Positions 37,792 through 47,443 of a stretch of 64,000 nucleotides of DNA are shown here, piece by piece (within the stretch, counting starts at the first letter, position 1; the number at the start of each line of letters is the position of its first letter). Position numbers and translations under genes: made by a program. Under the pieces are notes generated by a model. The model did not search any database. It was not told where the DNA came from and saw only the letters and a list, made by a program, of their open reading frames with translations. Origin of the DNA: Acinetobacter sp. ANC 4558 (GTDB lineage: Bacteria; Pseudomonadota; Gammaproteobacteria; Pseudomonadales; Moraxellaceae). The stretch is from assembly GCF_002135375.1 (NCBI RefSeq), contig NZ_NEGH01000009.1:124001-188000 (forward strand), read 5' to 3'.

Positions 37792-40635
37792 TTAGATAAA
37801 TGAATGATCTTTTTCGTAATAACGTGCATCGTAATTAATACAGGTCAGGTTATTTGTCAGCTCATCATTCGGGCTTAATTCAGTCAGTAGAAATGCTTGT
37901 TTTTTTGCATCTTGTTCCTCAACAATCAAATAAGTAGTCGTGATGTATCGATCCTCATCAACTACCAGTTGCTTCAATGGTGCACGACTTAAAATAACCT
38001 CATTTGAATTATTTCCCATCACACAGCTAATCATATCGACTGTGGCATTTTCCATCTGTAAGCATATGAAATATGCGGTCTTTGGTTTTAATTCAACATT
38101 TTGAGAGAGTGTTAGAGTCAAACCGTTTACTTCTTCAACTTGTCCATCTTGAGTTCTCAGCTTTCTATTATCAGCCACTAAAATACGATCATTTCTGATC
38201 AATAAATTAGATTCATCCAAAGCGATAAACTCACAACTGACATTTTGATACTGCAGTTTATTCCATTCTCGCCATGCCCTTGTTTTAGCAACAGCATGAT
38301 TACGAATTCCTGATGTTGTAATCTTCATCGGATTACGTGCTGAGCCATCTTCGGGAATGGAATAAGTGGTGCGTATGTCATCATCAGGTGAGGTATATTC
38401 AATTTCTACACCGTCATAGTCTTTATTGATGCCGATATTAATCGTCCGTTTCTCACTACCCGGTACCTTATTGCGGTGATTAAACAACAAGACAGAATGA
38501 TCTTGTGGCCCTTCAAACTTCCAACGAAGTTTATTGCCATAACGGTGTGTTTCACAAAAACATGCCGAAGCAATCATGCCTGCCTGTTCTTCAAAACTCA
38601 GATTGTCATCATCAAAGGTGTAATTAAATTCTGTTGCAGCATCCGACCCAAAATAGTTTTTAACCTTTTGAATTTCAGCTTTGATCTGAACAATATCAAG
38701 CTCAGACGCAGAACGCCGACCAATGTATTGATCTAATGCCATGTTAATTAGGGCTTGTCCTGCATCACGTGTTGCAACATACGCCCCTGTTCCATCCACA
38801 CGAAGTCTACGTGTGACCAAGCAATTCAACTTTCGATCTTTGACGGACAAAGCACCATCCGTTGCCGTGGTTTTTAATCGAACTACAGTAACATCGGGAT
38901 AATTACGCTTCTGTGAAGCATAGGTGGCATATACACTCTTAATCTTCACTTCTGTAACAGGTTGGTTATTTTCCTTGGCATAGGTCTTAGCAAGACGAAA
39001 TCGAAAGCTTCCTTTATCTGGTAAGGTGTAACGATAAGTGCGACCAAAACTTGATTTGGTTTGAGCCCATATGCTCCAGTCATGATTAATGATTGGCCCA
39101 TAAGGTCTTTTATTCTCATCTAGCATTTGAATTTGTACTGTGACGGTACAACCTGCTTGACGCTCACCACCTGAATCTGTTGTTGCATACATGCCTTGTG
39201 GCGCATAAACATTAAAAACTGCTTGTGTTGCTTGCTCAAATTCAAGGTTAAACCACCCCACCCACTTGTTGGCCACAATCTCAAGTTCAACATTGGTTGA
39301 CTTACCTTGAGTGCTACCATTAAACATGTTTGGTAATTTCAACCATTCCGTATTGACGGTACTGGCATTCGCTAAAGTAATCTGTGTTGTACTAATAGCA
39401 CTGATTGAATAGATCCCATCTAAAGTCATTGAATCTGCATTCAAATTCAGGGTAATCCCTGCATTGACTGTTTGATCCTCTACAACATCATTCCAATTAA
39501 AGTTCACTTGCTTAGCATTCACCAGTTGGATCGTATAGGTGTAAATATCTTGGCTCAATGTGCGTGTGACCCGACTTACTTCATACTGTCCAGAGACATC
39601 ACGAAATAAACGATCTTTCACAACTGTTGTTGATTCTCCTGTTTCGGGATCAACCGTGGTTTCTTCAACGATATATTCAAATGAGGCACCATTGAGTAGT
39701 AATCCTTTATATCCTGCAAAGGCTTCAATATCTAACTGGCTTTGAACAATCACTTGAAAGCTCGGTGTTAATACTGCGGTACCTGATAAAACTGCATCAT
39801 TAATCCCAAAGCCTGCGCCTGTAATCGCGATACCATCACCCACCTTAAACGACTGAGAGAAATCGATATTTGCTGTATTTCGAATCACACCACCTGTCAT
39901 GAAATAGAGGGCCTTCGATTCAAGACTTAAATCATTTGGCTTGACCAAAGACTGTCCATTAATGGCATCTGATTTTCTGACAGCGCGAGGTGCTGAAGTA
40001 AATGCGTTACCTGTTCGATAAATTGTTTCATTGCCTGTAATGGATTTATTTGGATCATAGATACTGACCGATGTGCCTTCAATCCCTTCAATGGCTGTAT
40101 CACCATCTTTACAGTTGTGGATTTGATAATAGCCACGACCAATGACCATTAAACACTCTTCAATTTCAATCCCATTTTCATAATAAGTATAGATTTCAGC
40201 AATTAAGTCAGGGAAAGACAACACCGTTCCAAAGATATCTGCTATACGACTTCTTACACGTGCTTTATTAGTCCGACTTGCTAACTCATTATTCGATGAA
40301 CCCATGCTTGAATTGGCATTCGGCTTTGGCATCGTGGCAATCATATAAACACTATATGCTGCCATGACTGCGGTAACCACCCAAAATACCACTTGCAACC
40401 AAGTCGGATGAACCACCACCCAAATCACACCCTCTAGCTGATTTAACCGCTCAACATCTTCTTTAGTCCTTGGGGTAACATCATTGTCTTGCGTTGGATT
40501 TTCACCATGGTGTATGCGAATGCCAGGTGTAAATTCTTCAAAACTCCATGCGATATAAGCATGCACATTATCAACATAAGCTTCAATCTGAGTCTCTTTA
40601 CCCTTGAATTGCTCTATGATGATGACTTTTTTCAT
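37792..40635 (-). CDS. J-like tail tip (host specificity) protein
   Basis: Central tail-tip protein of 947 residues, expected to contact the host receptor. The N-terminal 60 residues and a transmembrane-like stretch (VVFWVVTAVMAAYSVYMIA, about 80-105) resemble the gpI-type leader sometimes fused to J. ARVRSRIADIFGTVLSFPDL and LMVIGRGYYQIHNC match the conserved J region. The remainder is beta-rich, with fibronectin-like segments. It follows the NlpC/P60 gene with a 4-nt overlap and precedes the tail fibre. Confidence 0.85.
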   Translation of the reverse strand: MKKVIIIEQFKGKETQIEAYVDNVHAYIAWSFEEFTPGIRIHHGENPTQDNDVTPRTKEDVERLNQLEGVIWVVVHPTWLQVVFWVVTAVMAAYSVYMIATMPKPNANSSMGSSNNELASRTNKARVRSRIADIFGTVLSFPDLIAEIYTYYENGIEIEECLMVIGRGYYQIHNCKDGDTAIEGIEGTSVSIYDPNKSITGNETIYRTGNAFTSAPRAVRKSDAINGQSLVKPNDLSLESKALYFMTGGVIRNTANIDFSQSFKVGDGIAITGAGFGINDAVLSGTAVLTPSFQVIVQSQLDIEAFAGYKGLLLNGASFEYIVEETTVDPETGESTTVVKDRLFRDVSGQYEVSRVTRTLSQDIYTYTIQLVNAKQVNFNWNDVVEDQTVNAGITLNLNADSMTLDGIYSISAISTTQITLANASTVNTEWLKLPNMFNGSTQGKSTNVELEIVANKWVGWFNLEFEQATQAVFNVYAPQGMYATTDSGGERQAGCTVTVQIQMLDENKRPYGPIINHDWSIWAQTKSSFGRTYRYTLPDKGSFRFRLAKTYAKENNQPVTEVKIKSVYATYASQKRNYPDVTVVRLKTTATDGALSVKDRKLNCLVTRRLRVDGTGAYVATRDAGQALINMALDQYIGRRSASELDIVQIKAEIQKVKNYFGSDAATEFNYTFDDDNLSFEEQAGMIASACFCETHRYGNKLRWKFEGPQDHSVLLFNHRNKVPGSEKRTINIGINKDYDGVEIEYTSPDDDIRTTYSIPEDGSARNPMKITTSGIRNHAVAKTRAWREWNKLQYQNVSCEFIALDESNLLIRNDRILVADNRKLRTQDGQVEEVNGLTLTLSQNVELKPKTAYFICLQMENATVDMISCVMGNNSNEVILSRAPLKQLVVDEDRYITTTYLIVEEQDAKKQAFLLTELSPNDELTNNLTCINYDARYYEKDHSFI

Positions 40636-40952
40636 GTGTAAAATCTCACTTCCCTAAAGTGCATCGCCACCACTTCAAGCGGTACGAATTGCACACCTCT
40701 TGAGGTTAAATGCAAAAGTTTGTTGCAATAAAAAAGCCCCACATGTGTAGGGCTTGTATCGCTATTTTTAAAATAGACAATGCACGGCGAAATAGGTTCT
40801 TCTAATCGTTTAAATCGACCTTTACCGCTTAACACTTTATAAATTCGCTTACTTAAATCCTTGCCTGTAATCTGTTTCCATGCTTCACACGCAAATTCAT
40901 TACAGGTGTAATCTCTGGACCATGTACGATCTAATAAATTATCGATACTCAT
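40632..40952 (-). CDS. NlpC/P60-like tail assembly protein (K-like)
   Basis: A 106-residue compact cysteine-peptidase-like protein. Likely catalytic residues are Cys17 in DYTCNEFACEAW, His70 in SPTHVGLFY and a third polar residue (His81). Phage tail K proteins of this family cut peptidoglycan or act in tail-tip assembly. It is shorter than gpK of lambda, lacking the JAB-type metallopeptidase part. The J-like gene follows with a 4-nt overlap, which indicates translational coupling. Confidence 0.75.
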   Translation of the reverse strand: MSIDNLLDRTWSRDYTCNEFACEAWKQITGKDLSKRIYKVLSGKGRFKRLEEPISPCIVYFKNSDTSPTHVGLFYCNKLLHLTSRGVQFVPLEVVAMHFREVRFYT

Positions 40953-40984
40953 TTACTACCTATTTCACATAAAAGTTACAATAG

Positions 40985-41145
40985 AGAATCATTAAGTATA
41001 GATTTCATAGAATACTTTACAATTCACGTTAAATTATCTGCTATTCGTTTACAAAAACTGGGAATATCATGAAAATCTAGTCTTAATTCACCTTGTTTCT
41101 TAAGACACACCTCGTTACGAGTCTCCACAACAACGAGGTTTTTTT
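40985..41145 (+). ncRNA. Candidate small RNA in a tail-gene gap
   Basis: The gap 40953-41149 lacks a credible protein gene on either strand, yet ends in a clear plus-strand terminator. AT-rich hexamers such as TACAAT at about 41019 could be a -10 box. The only plus-strand ATG near the middle is followed by two codons and a stop. The 5' end is a guess. Confidence 0.3.
41109..41145 (+). terminator. Plus-strand intrinsic terminator inside the tail module
   Basis: Stem ACCTCGTT/AACGAGGT with a 15-nt loop, followed by TTTTTT on the plus strand. On the minus strand no T tract follows. It is therefore oriented against every surrounding gene and suggests an undetected plus-strand transcript in the 197-bp gap between the NlpC/P60 and DUF1833 genes. 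Confidence 0.6.
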
Positions 41146-41149
41146 ATGC

Positions 41150-41632
41150 CTAAATCCCCCTAAGTAACGGATAATCTTCAAAGGTAAACAGCCGACCAGT
41201 TTTAATAGCGTTTAATTCAGGTGCTTGTGCTTCAAACGTCACCAATCCAGTGCTATCCCCTGAAATCGTTGCGATTTCTAAGGTTTGTATTTCGTTCATA
41301 GGTGCGGATAAATCATCATCTCGATACATCTTAAATACCAGTTTAGGTTTCACACGCGAACTGGTCGATAGAAGAATATTATCAATGGCATCCGAGAATT
41401 CATCTTCCATATCTGCCAAGGTGATTGATAAACGCTGTTCTAAATCATTGGTAACATTGGCACGTTTAATTGACATTGGTTGATATTGATAAACATCTTT
41501 ACCAATTTTTACCCCATCCTCATCATTTCGAACATACCGAAAGGTTTTAGTGAAACTTGGATGAGATATTTCGATGCATTCAAGCTGAACCACGCCACCT
41601 GAGCTGTTTAAAAAGAATGAGGTGTAATCCAT
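41150..41632 (-). CDS. DUF1833-like minor tail protein
   Basis: A 160-residue protein in the position of lambda gpL, between the M-like and K-like genes. LECIEISHPSFTKTFRYVRN near the N-terminus and IKRANVTNDLEQRLSITLAD are typical of the DUF1833 tail family. It is expected in the tail-tip baseplate. Its start codon shares a base with the upstream gene's stop (41632). Confidence 0.7.
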   Translation of the reverse strand: MDYTSFFLNSSGGVVQLECIEISHPSFTKTFRYVRNDEDGVKIGKDVYQYQPMSIKRANVTNDLEQRLSITLADMEDEFSDAIDNILLSTSSRVKPKLVFKMYRDDDLSAPMNEIQTLEIATISGDSTGLVTFEAQAPELNAIKTGRLFTFEDYPLLRGI

Positions 41633-42108
41633 TAGAGTTTTCCTACAGCGTTCGGCAAACTTTCATTAACCAGTGTTTCCAGTGGGTTTGTAAGATCGTT
41701 TAGATCCACACCTTCGCTACCTGCATTAACAATTGAATTATCTAAACTTGGATCAATATTTAACGGCTTCACACGAAATTCAGCAGTAACGGTATAAACC
41801 CCTGCTTCTTTACTGGTGAGCCTTGGACTACCTGAAAAATAACACTGATAATCTTCAACAACAGGACTATCGATACACAGCTTTGCCAAGAACCGCTGAC
41901 TTGGGTTTCTAACCCATACTCGATAAAAAGCCATTAAATATTGATAGCCTTCTTCTTGAACCACCCACTGCACGGATGCGGTGTGATAACTACCTTTCAA
42001 TGCACGGCGATATCTTGGCGCACCACCATCTAACTCTTGTGAAATAACACCATCACCCAATTGGGCTGAATAGCCCGACTGGGTGGAGCAATAAAGTAAT
42101 TTATGCAT
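41632..42108 (-). CDS. Minor tail protein (M-like position)
   Basis: A 158-residue protein beginning MHKLLYCSTQSGYSAQLGDG. It lies between the tape measure and DUF1833 genes, as lambda gpM does. A region of mixed beta strands (YQCYFSGSPRLTSKEAGVYT) is followed by an Asn/Asp/Leu-rich tail. I chose ATG 42108; a GTG three codons earlier is possible. Family not firmly recognised. Confidence 0.6.
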   Translation of the reverse strand: MHKLLYCSTQSGYSAQLGDGVISQELDGGAPRYRRALKGSYHTASVQWVVQEEGYQYLMAFYRVWVRNPSQRFLAKLCIDSPVVEDYQCYFSGSPRLTSKEAGVYTVTAEFRVKPLNIDPSLDNSIVNAGSEGVDLNDLTNPLETLVNESLPNAVGKL

Positions 42109-42122
42109 AACTTGCACCCATT

Positions 42123-42146
42123 AAAAAAACCACCCGAAGGTGGTTT
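42123..42146 (-). terminator. Intrinsic terminator after the tape measure gene
   Basis: Perfect 8-bp stem AAACCACC/GGTGGTTT with a CGAA loop, followed on the minus strand by a run of T. Confidence 0.8.
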
Positions 42147-42150
42147 ATAT

Positions 42151-45100
42151 TTATCCGAGTCTCTTTCGAGTATCGAAGTTTCGAGACACTTGCTTGGATT
42201 CAAAAGAACCTGCCTGACCTAGATTTCCCCAAGACTCTTTAAGCATCTGCTTAACCTGTGGAATCGTGACATACAAATTACCATCGGCTCCTCGTTCTGC
42301 AGTAGTACCTTCAGGTGCATTATTGATGATCACTTTTAATGCAAAACTTTCATCTCCTGATCTACTTACCGCATCAGCAACACCAGAACCCACACGGCGT
42401 GTATCCTTAGTTGAGACTAAACCACCATCTGAATAGCCCGATGGTCTAGATGTCCGCATGGCTTCGACAACACTCACACCACCCCAACGTTTGATATCGT
42501 CCTGCGACCAGACAACCTCACCTCTATGCACGATACCAGCAGGATCAAACTTGCCGCCTACACCAGTAAACCCTCCATTAAAATAGCCTTCCTTACGACC
42601 AGAAACCGTCATAGTGACTGCTTTAATGTTAGATAAAATACTGGCTGTTTCAGCAGCAACAATTGCAACTGCACCAAGATTTGTTGGGAACGGCAACGAC
42701 ATGGCATTTGCGATACCTTGCTGGATCGCTAACATAGATTGAGCGATTGCAAAGCCTTTTTGTACAGCAAACATCGCTTTATAGGCAGCCGATTGCTCAC
42801 CAAAAATTGTGGCCATACTGTCTGTAACCGATCCAGCAATACGTTCACCATAATTTAATTGAAGCTGAAGCTTAGCTTTTTGATAATCCTCCTCAATTTG
42901 AAGAAGATCTCTTTTAGCCTGTTCCTCAGTGATTAAATTGTACTTAATGCTCTCTTCAATAGTTTTTTGGGCATCTTCTTTTGCAAAGTCCAATTGAAGA
43001 AACTCACTCGATCCATCTTGTTGAGCTTTCATACTTCGATATTCATTATGAACATTTCTACGCTTAGTCTCATAGTCGTTATCTTCAGCACGATATGAAG
43101 CATTCAATAATTTACTTCGTTGCTCTGGATCTTTTGTTTTAGCAATTTCTAAGCGTTCGAGTCTATATCGCTCTTGCATGATATCAACCTCATGCATATA
43201 AGCCTGTTGGATCTGAAATAAACGCTGTTCAGTTGCCAAAGCCAAATAAGCCTGTTCTTGCAGTAATTGCTGATTAAGAAGATCAACCGCTTTACTACGT
43301 TCACCTTTAGTCAATTCCAAATCACGACTTGCAGCAAATTTCTTCTGTGCAAAACTCTTTTCAAGTAATTCAGCTTCTGACTTTTGGAAATCCTCATAAT
43401 CATCGAGTTTGGTTTTTAAAGCATATTTTGCAATGGCGATATCATTATCAGCACGCTCTTTGTATCGAGCAATGAGTTTTCCCTCTTCTTCAGTTGAGAA
43501 TCCAGCTTTACGAATGTCTTTAATATCTTCTGCAAGTTGAGTTTCAATTCGAGTCTTTTCAGCTGCAACTGCAAGTGTTAATTGCAATTGATTTCTCGCA
43601 GCATCCTCAGCTTGTTTCTCAATATCCTGATTAGCCTTAAGTGTTCCCTCGCTCGCTCCTCCTTTAACTTTAGACATCATGGATGGTGCTTGATGTAAAA
43701 GCTTTAATACAACACCATCTTCAAAGGTCACAGTGCTGTAATAGCCACCACCTTTAGAATCGTAAGCTGTCTTAACATCCTTCACCGCGACATTCGTTGT
43801 GATTGGTGTTCCTACTGGCATCGCAAAATCAATTCCCTTATGAAAAGAAGAAGCCCCTTTTGTTGGGGCTTTTCGTTGTCCATAATCCGAACTGACTCGA
43901 TACGATGATAAGGATTTTCCTCCTGCCTGTAATCTTGCCAAATGTTCTTTAGATACCTTTTGCCCATCACGTGATCCACCGTAACGGACATCCAGATGAG
44001 CACCTGTACCAATGCCAGAGTTTCCAGAAATCCCGATCAAGCGTTTTGAGATACTTACCTGCTCTTTTAACTCTTTGGTTCTGTCCCTTTCAGCTTTATT
44101 CCTGCCCTCAATGACATTTTTATTTTTTTGCTCAATTGCATGAACTCGAAGTGCTTCTTGTGCCAATTCATTGGTGAATTTCACATTATTCTTTCGAGCC
44201 CATTTCGCAGCCTCTAAAATAACTTTGATCTGCTCTTCAGTGGCATTCTTCGCTAATAATTGCCTCGTAAAAACAGCATCAAATTCTTGATCATACAATG
44301 ATGCCCGAAAGTCCTTCTGAGCTTGTGTAGCAGCTTTTGTGGCTTTTTCATGTTCAGTCATGCTTTTACTGCCAACATCCACGCCCACAGCACCAATTTG
44401 AGCATCACGTCCTGCCAATACAGCTTCTTTTCCAAAGAGGCTTAATTTCTCTTTAGAGTTTTTAGCTTCATTCGCAAATTTAATAAACTGAGGAATATTT
44501 TCCTTTAATGCATTGTAAATATCTTTACTAATGCGCAGTTCATTGAACTTCTTTAATGCCTCCGTCATGCTGATTGTGCCACTTTGTGCATCCTCAACCA
44601 CTTGAACAACTTCTTTATTTCCTGCATATAAACGCTTAATTGCAGTAAGTTGAATATTTATCTGAGTACTTGATTCTGCTAACGCTTCATTTTGACGCTT
44701 AAATGAAGCTGTCATATCCTCTATCGCATTGTCTTTTTCAATCCCTTTAAGCGCTAATAACTCCTCTTTCGCCTTTTTAGCAACAGATGCTTGCTCTTCC
44801 AATTTTTTGTTGGCTTGGGCAATCCGACTTTGCATATACATATAGCCAGCAGCTAAAGCAGCAACACCAATTGTTAATACGCCAACACCACCACCGACTA
44901 AATTGAATAATCTGGAACCTATTGCTTGGCTTGTATTCAATGCATTTTGAGCTGCAGTCTGTGCAGTCGTTGCGATGGTTGTTTGTTTCATTGCAAGGTT
45001 ATGAGCAATCTCAGCCTGTGTTAAACGTATCGTTGCAGCTGCTCTTTCATTGCGTGTGGTTGCAGAATTATATTCAGCACGGGCAAGATTAACCTCTGTT

Positions 45101-46221
45101 GCAGCCAAGGCAGTCACTTGGCGTGTGCGTTGCACCTCTACTGCAGATAAACGAACTTGCGATTCTAACTCAGCAATCGTAGCGTTTCGTTTATTGATGC
45201 TTGCCAATATAGATGCTCTAACTGCAAGCGTTTGTGTTGCAATAACCTTGGTTAAATAAGCAACACCACCCAACATGGCCACATTGGAAACGGTATCTAA
45301 ATTATCAGCCAGCGTACCGAGTGCTGCTGCCAACATCCCTGTTGCACTGGTCGATTCATTTGCTTTACCTAAATATTCAGTTACGGCGTTAGATAACTTT
45401 TGCATCCCATCCGCAAATGAGTTTTCCATATTATTGGCCAAAGCTTCATTTGCATCCTTGGTCTGAATGAGTGTTTTAATCAATTCAGTTAAAGATATTT
45501 TTCCTGTAGCACCTAGTTGTCTAATTTCAGATTCAGAACGCCCTGTCGTTTTTGCCATATCTGCAATGACATTATCCGCACCCGTAACAATTGAGATCCA
45601 TGCATCTGCATCGACTTTACCTTTTGCCATCGATTTAGATAACGCATCCATTGCAGATTGAGCTTGATCTGCACGAGTAGCATTCGCGGTAAAGGCAAAT
45701 GATAGTGAATCTGTCATATCCAGTGTTTGAGCTGTGCTATAACCCAATGACTTCATTCCACCTGACATCGACAAGTAAACCTCCTGTGCCTCTGAGAGCG
45801 CACGAAAGGTTGTATTTGCGGTAGACAACAAGCGGTCTTGAACTAAGTTATATTCTTGCGTACTTGTGGTTGCATTTCGGATACGCGCAGCCGTTTGTGT
45901 ATAACCGTCTGCCATAGAAATCGCTTTACTAATGGTTAGATAACCAGCTACATACTTCGCCAGTTGCATCACAGCAGAACCATTCTTATTAAGTTGTGAT
46001 TCTTGCTGTGCTAAATCCTTGGTGGTTTTAGAAGTGGATTCACCTAGTGATTTCGCTGACTCGCCTGTTGTTTTTAACTCTTTGCCTAGGGCAGCAGATG
46101 AAGTGCTTGATTTATTACCTTTTTCATATAATTTATCAAGTTCTTGGTTTAAAAGCTCAGCATTACGCTTAGCTTGCTCTGAGCTAATCTCAACAACTAA
46201 ACGACTTTTCTGTTCTGTCAT
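42151..46221 (-). CDS. Tail tape measure protein with permuted M23-like domain
   Basis: A 1,356-residue protein that sets tail length. N-terminal coiled-coil, then the tape-measure domain (about 80-290, with LSMSGGMKSLGYSTAQTLDM), and a hydrophobic helix near 435-455 (GVGVLTIGVAALAAGYMYM). Around 735-850 it has LytM/M23 peptidase elements in permuted order: GTGAHLDVR first, then FHKGIDFAMPVGTPI, then LKLLHQ. A long coiled-coil follows. The C-terminus (GGFTGVGGKFDPAGIVHRGE) is typical of tape measures. It may loosen peptidoglycan during DNA entry. Confidence 0.9.
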   Translation of the reverse strand: MTEQKSRLVVEISSEQAKRNAELLNQELDKLYEKGNKSSTSSAALGKELKTTGESAKSLGESTSKTTKDLAQQESQLNKNGSAVMQLAKYVAGYLTISKAISMADGYTQTAARIRNATTSTQEYNLVQDRLLSTANTTFRALSEAQEVYLSMSGGMKSLGYSTAQTLDMTDSLSFAFTANATRADQAQSAMDALSKSMAKGKVDADAWISIVTGADNVIADMAKTTGRSESEIRQLGATGKISLTELIKTLIQTKDANEALANNMENSFADGMQKLSNAVTEYLGKANESTSATGMLAAALGTLADNLDTVSNVAMLGGVAYLTKVIATQTLAVRASILASINKRNATIAELESQVRLSAVEVQRTRQVTALAATEVNLARAEYNSATTRNERAAATIRLTQAEIAHNLAMKQTTIATTAQTAAQNALNTSQAIGSRLFNLVGGGVGVLTIGVAALAAGYMYMQSRIAQANKKLEEQASVAKKAKEELLALKGIEKDNAIEDMTASFKRQNEALAESSTQINIQLTAIKRLYAGNKEVVQVVEDAQSGTISMTEALKKFNELRISKDIYNALKENIPQFIKFANEAKNSKEKLSLFGKEAVLAGRDAQIGAVGVDVGSKSMTEHEKATKAATQAQKDFRASLYDQEFDAVFTRQLLAKNATEEQIKVILEAAKWARKNNVKFTNELAQEALRVHAIEQKNKNVIEGRNKAERDRTKELKEQVSISKRLIGISGNSGIGTGAHLDVRYGGSRDGQKVSKEHLARLQAGGKSLSSYRVSSDYGQRKAPTKGASSFHKGIDFAMPVGTPITTNVAVKDVKTAYDSKGGGYYSTVTFEDGVVLKLLHQAPSMMSKVKGGASEGTLKANQDIEKQAEDAARNQLQLTLAVAAEKTRIETQLAEDIKDIRKAGFSTEEEGKLIARYKERADNDIAIAKYALKTKLDDYEDFQKSEAELLEKSFAQKKFAASRDLELTKGERSKAVDLLNQQLLQEQAYLALATEQRLFQIQQAYMHEVDIMQERYRLERLEIAKTKDPEQRSKLLNASYRAEDNDYETKRRNVHNEYRSMKAQQDGSSEFLQLDFAKEDAQKTIEESIKYNLITEEQAKRDLLQIEEDYQKAKLQLQLNYGERIAGSVTDSMATIFGEQSAAYKAMFAVQKGFAIAQSMLAIQQGIANAMSLPFPTNLGAVAIVAAETASILSNIKAVTMTVSGRKEGYFNGGFTGVGGKFDPAGIVHRGEVVWSQDDIKRWGGVSVVEAMRTSRPSGYSDGGLVSTKDTRRVGSGVADAVSRSGDESFALKVIINNAPEGTTAERGADGNLYVTIPQVKQMLKESWGNLGQAGSFESKQVSRNFDTRKRLG

Positions 46222-46240
46222 TTCGCTTTCCTTTAGACGT

Positions 46241-46262
46241 AAAAAAGCGCCTAAAGGGCGCT
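46241..46262 (-). terminator. Intrinsic terminator upstream of the tape measure gene
   Basis: Stem AGCGCC/GGCGCT with a 5-nt loop and TTTTT on the minus strand. It would stop transcripts from the accessory genes before the tape measure unless they are antiterminated. Confidence 0.75.
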
Positions 46263-46378
46263 ATTAGTTTAAACTATTTTTAAATTTTCCAAATAAATCG
46301 ATAAGCCAGTTCATGTACAACATCCACAGACTTTTTGGAATTATTAGCTACAAAAAAAGTCTTACGAAGTAGGTGTAA

Positions 46379-46840
46379 TTATATGATTTCAGAATCACTT
46401 AAATTCTTACAAATATTTAAATTAATCCTAAACCTGTCATTTACACCATTTATTCTCCAATTACCATATATTAAAGCTTGCACATTGATTCCAGCGTTAT
46501 CCGATAAATTGTTTAACTTTAATAACTTTATGAATTTAATAGCATCATCATCTAATAAGTATCCGAGCTTTAGATCATTTACCAAAACCATTACTGCATA
46601 TTGTTGATCGAAGTCCCTGATCAAAAATGCTGTAACAATCTGTTCTATAGAGTTATTTATTTTAGGACCAATAAGTTGAATAAAAGATTCTTGATAGATT
46701 TTCCCGCCATTGATTTCATGCTGAAATTTATTTTTCTTAATATGTCTAAATTTTCCAGATAACTTAAACTTTTCATTTGAGTTAACCATGAAAAAAAATG
46801 TTATTCCTATAACAAATACAACAAAAAATAATAACCACAT
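46379..46840 (-). CDS. Accessory membrane-anchored protein, possible HIRAN-like fold
   Basis: A 153-residue protein. Residues 1-20 form one transmembrane segment (LLFFVVFVIGITFFFMV), followed by a basic stretch and a soluble domain. The pattern AVMVLVNDLKLGYLLDDDAIKF resembles the end of HIRAN domains, but the match is weak. The start has AAGGAGG upstream. It sits with two other non-structural genes between the chaperone and tape measure genes, and is likely an accessory (moron) gene. Confidence 0.5.
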   Translation of the reverse strand: MWLLFFVVFVIGITFFFMVNSNEKFKLSGKFRHIKKNKFQHEINGGKIYQESFIQLIGPKINNSIEQIVTAFLIRDFDQQYAVMVLVNDLKLGYLLDDDAIKFIKLLKLNNLSDNAGINVQALIYGNWRINGVNDRFRINLNICKNLSDSEII

Positions 46841-47001
46841 AAAGCCCTCCTTATATAAAGTGATGGACTTCACCCAGTGTAACACTTAAATCCGTATATA
46901 GAAGAACATTAATAATACAAGATATGTGGTTAATAATTCCCCCAAAATAATCATTCTAAATATTAAAATAAAAAGGAATATATAAAGCTATCCTAAGGCG
47001 A

Positions 47002-47292
47002 CTACATCTCCAATTTACGCATATGGGTAAAACGTCCATTTTTAACTTTATATTGATCAATCTGTGGTACTAATCGTTGAAAGTGTTCTGATGCAACGTG
47101 TAAATCTAAAGCATTTCGATCTACCCATTCTTCAATAAATATGAAATGTCCTTGGTCCTTAATATCTTGATGTAATTCATAAGATATACAACCAGCTTCT
47201 GTTCTGGTTTTTTCGACCAACTCTTTATAAAAAGGTAACACAGTTTCAATTTTATCAGCTTGAATAAAGTCTTCAGCGATTAGTTTCAGCAT
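47002..47292 (-). CDS. ABM-domain protein (YgiN-like quinol monooxygenase family)
   Basis: A 96-residue ferredoxin-like alpha/beta protein of the antibiotic-biosynthesis-monooxygenase superfamily. Recognisable features are the TRTEAGCISYELHQD segment, FIFIEEWVDRNALDLHVASE and FQRLVPQ. Such proteins are usually dimers acting on quinols or similar aromatics. This is a metabolic-type gene inside a tail module, so it is cargo rather than a virion part. Upstream lies a copy of the chaperone 3' end, described under the repeat entries. Confidence 0.75.
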   Translation of the reverse strand: MLKLIAEDFIQADKIETVLPFYKELVEKTRTEAGCISYELHQDIKDQGHFIFIEEWVDRNALDLHVASEHFQRLVPQIDQYKVKNGRFTHMRKLEM

Positions 47293-47363
47293 TACATATT
47301 CTCAAATATTAATATTTTGTGAATATAACAAGAAAGAAGAAACTAATCACTCATTAGTCTCTC

Positions 47364-47410
47364 TTATGAACCTTGTCTAAAAACAAATTATCCAGGACAA
47401 AAATACTCTC
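47364..47410. repeat. Direct repeat copy A of the chaperone 3' end
   Basis: 47 bp matching 47999-48045 with a single mismatch. On the minus strand it still encodes the same last residues, ESIFVLDNLFLDKVH, then KRD and a stop. The one difference within the shared stretch is a silent CTG/TTG change. Weaker similarity continues about 45 bp further left. Confidence 0.9.
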
Positions 47411-47443
47411 CCAAGAATGGTATTTTTCATGGTTATTTATAAT

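Noticed and set aside
47411..47443. Short frame beginning MKNTILGRVF across the repeat copy A
   Set aside because: Only about 17 codons, no ribosome site, and it reads the repeat out of the chaperone frame.
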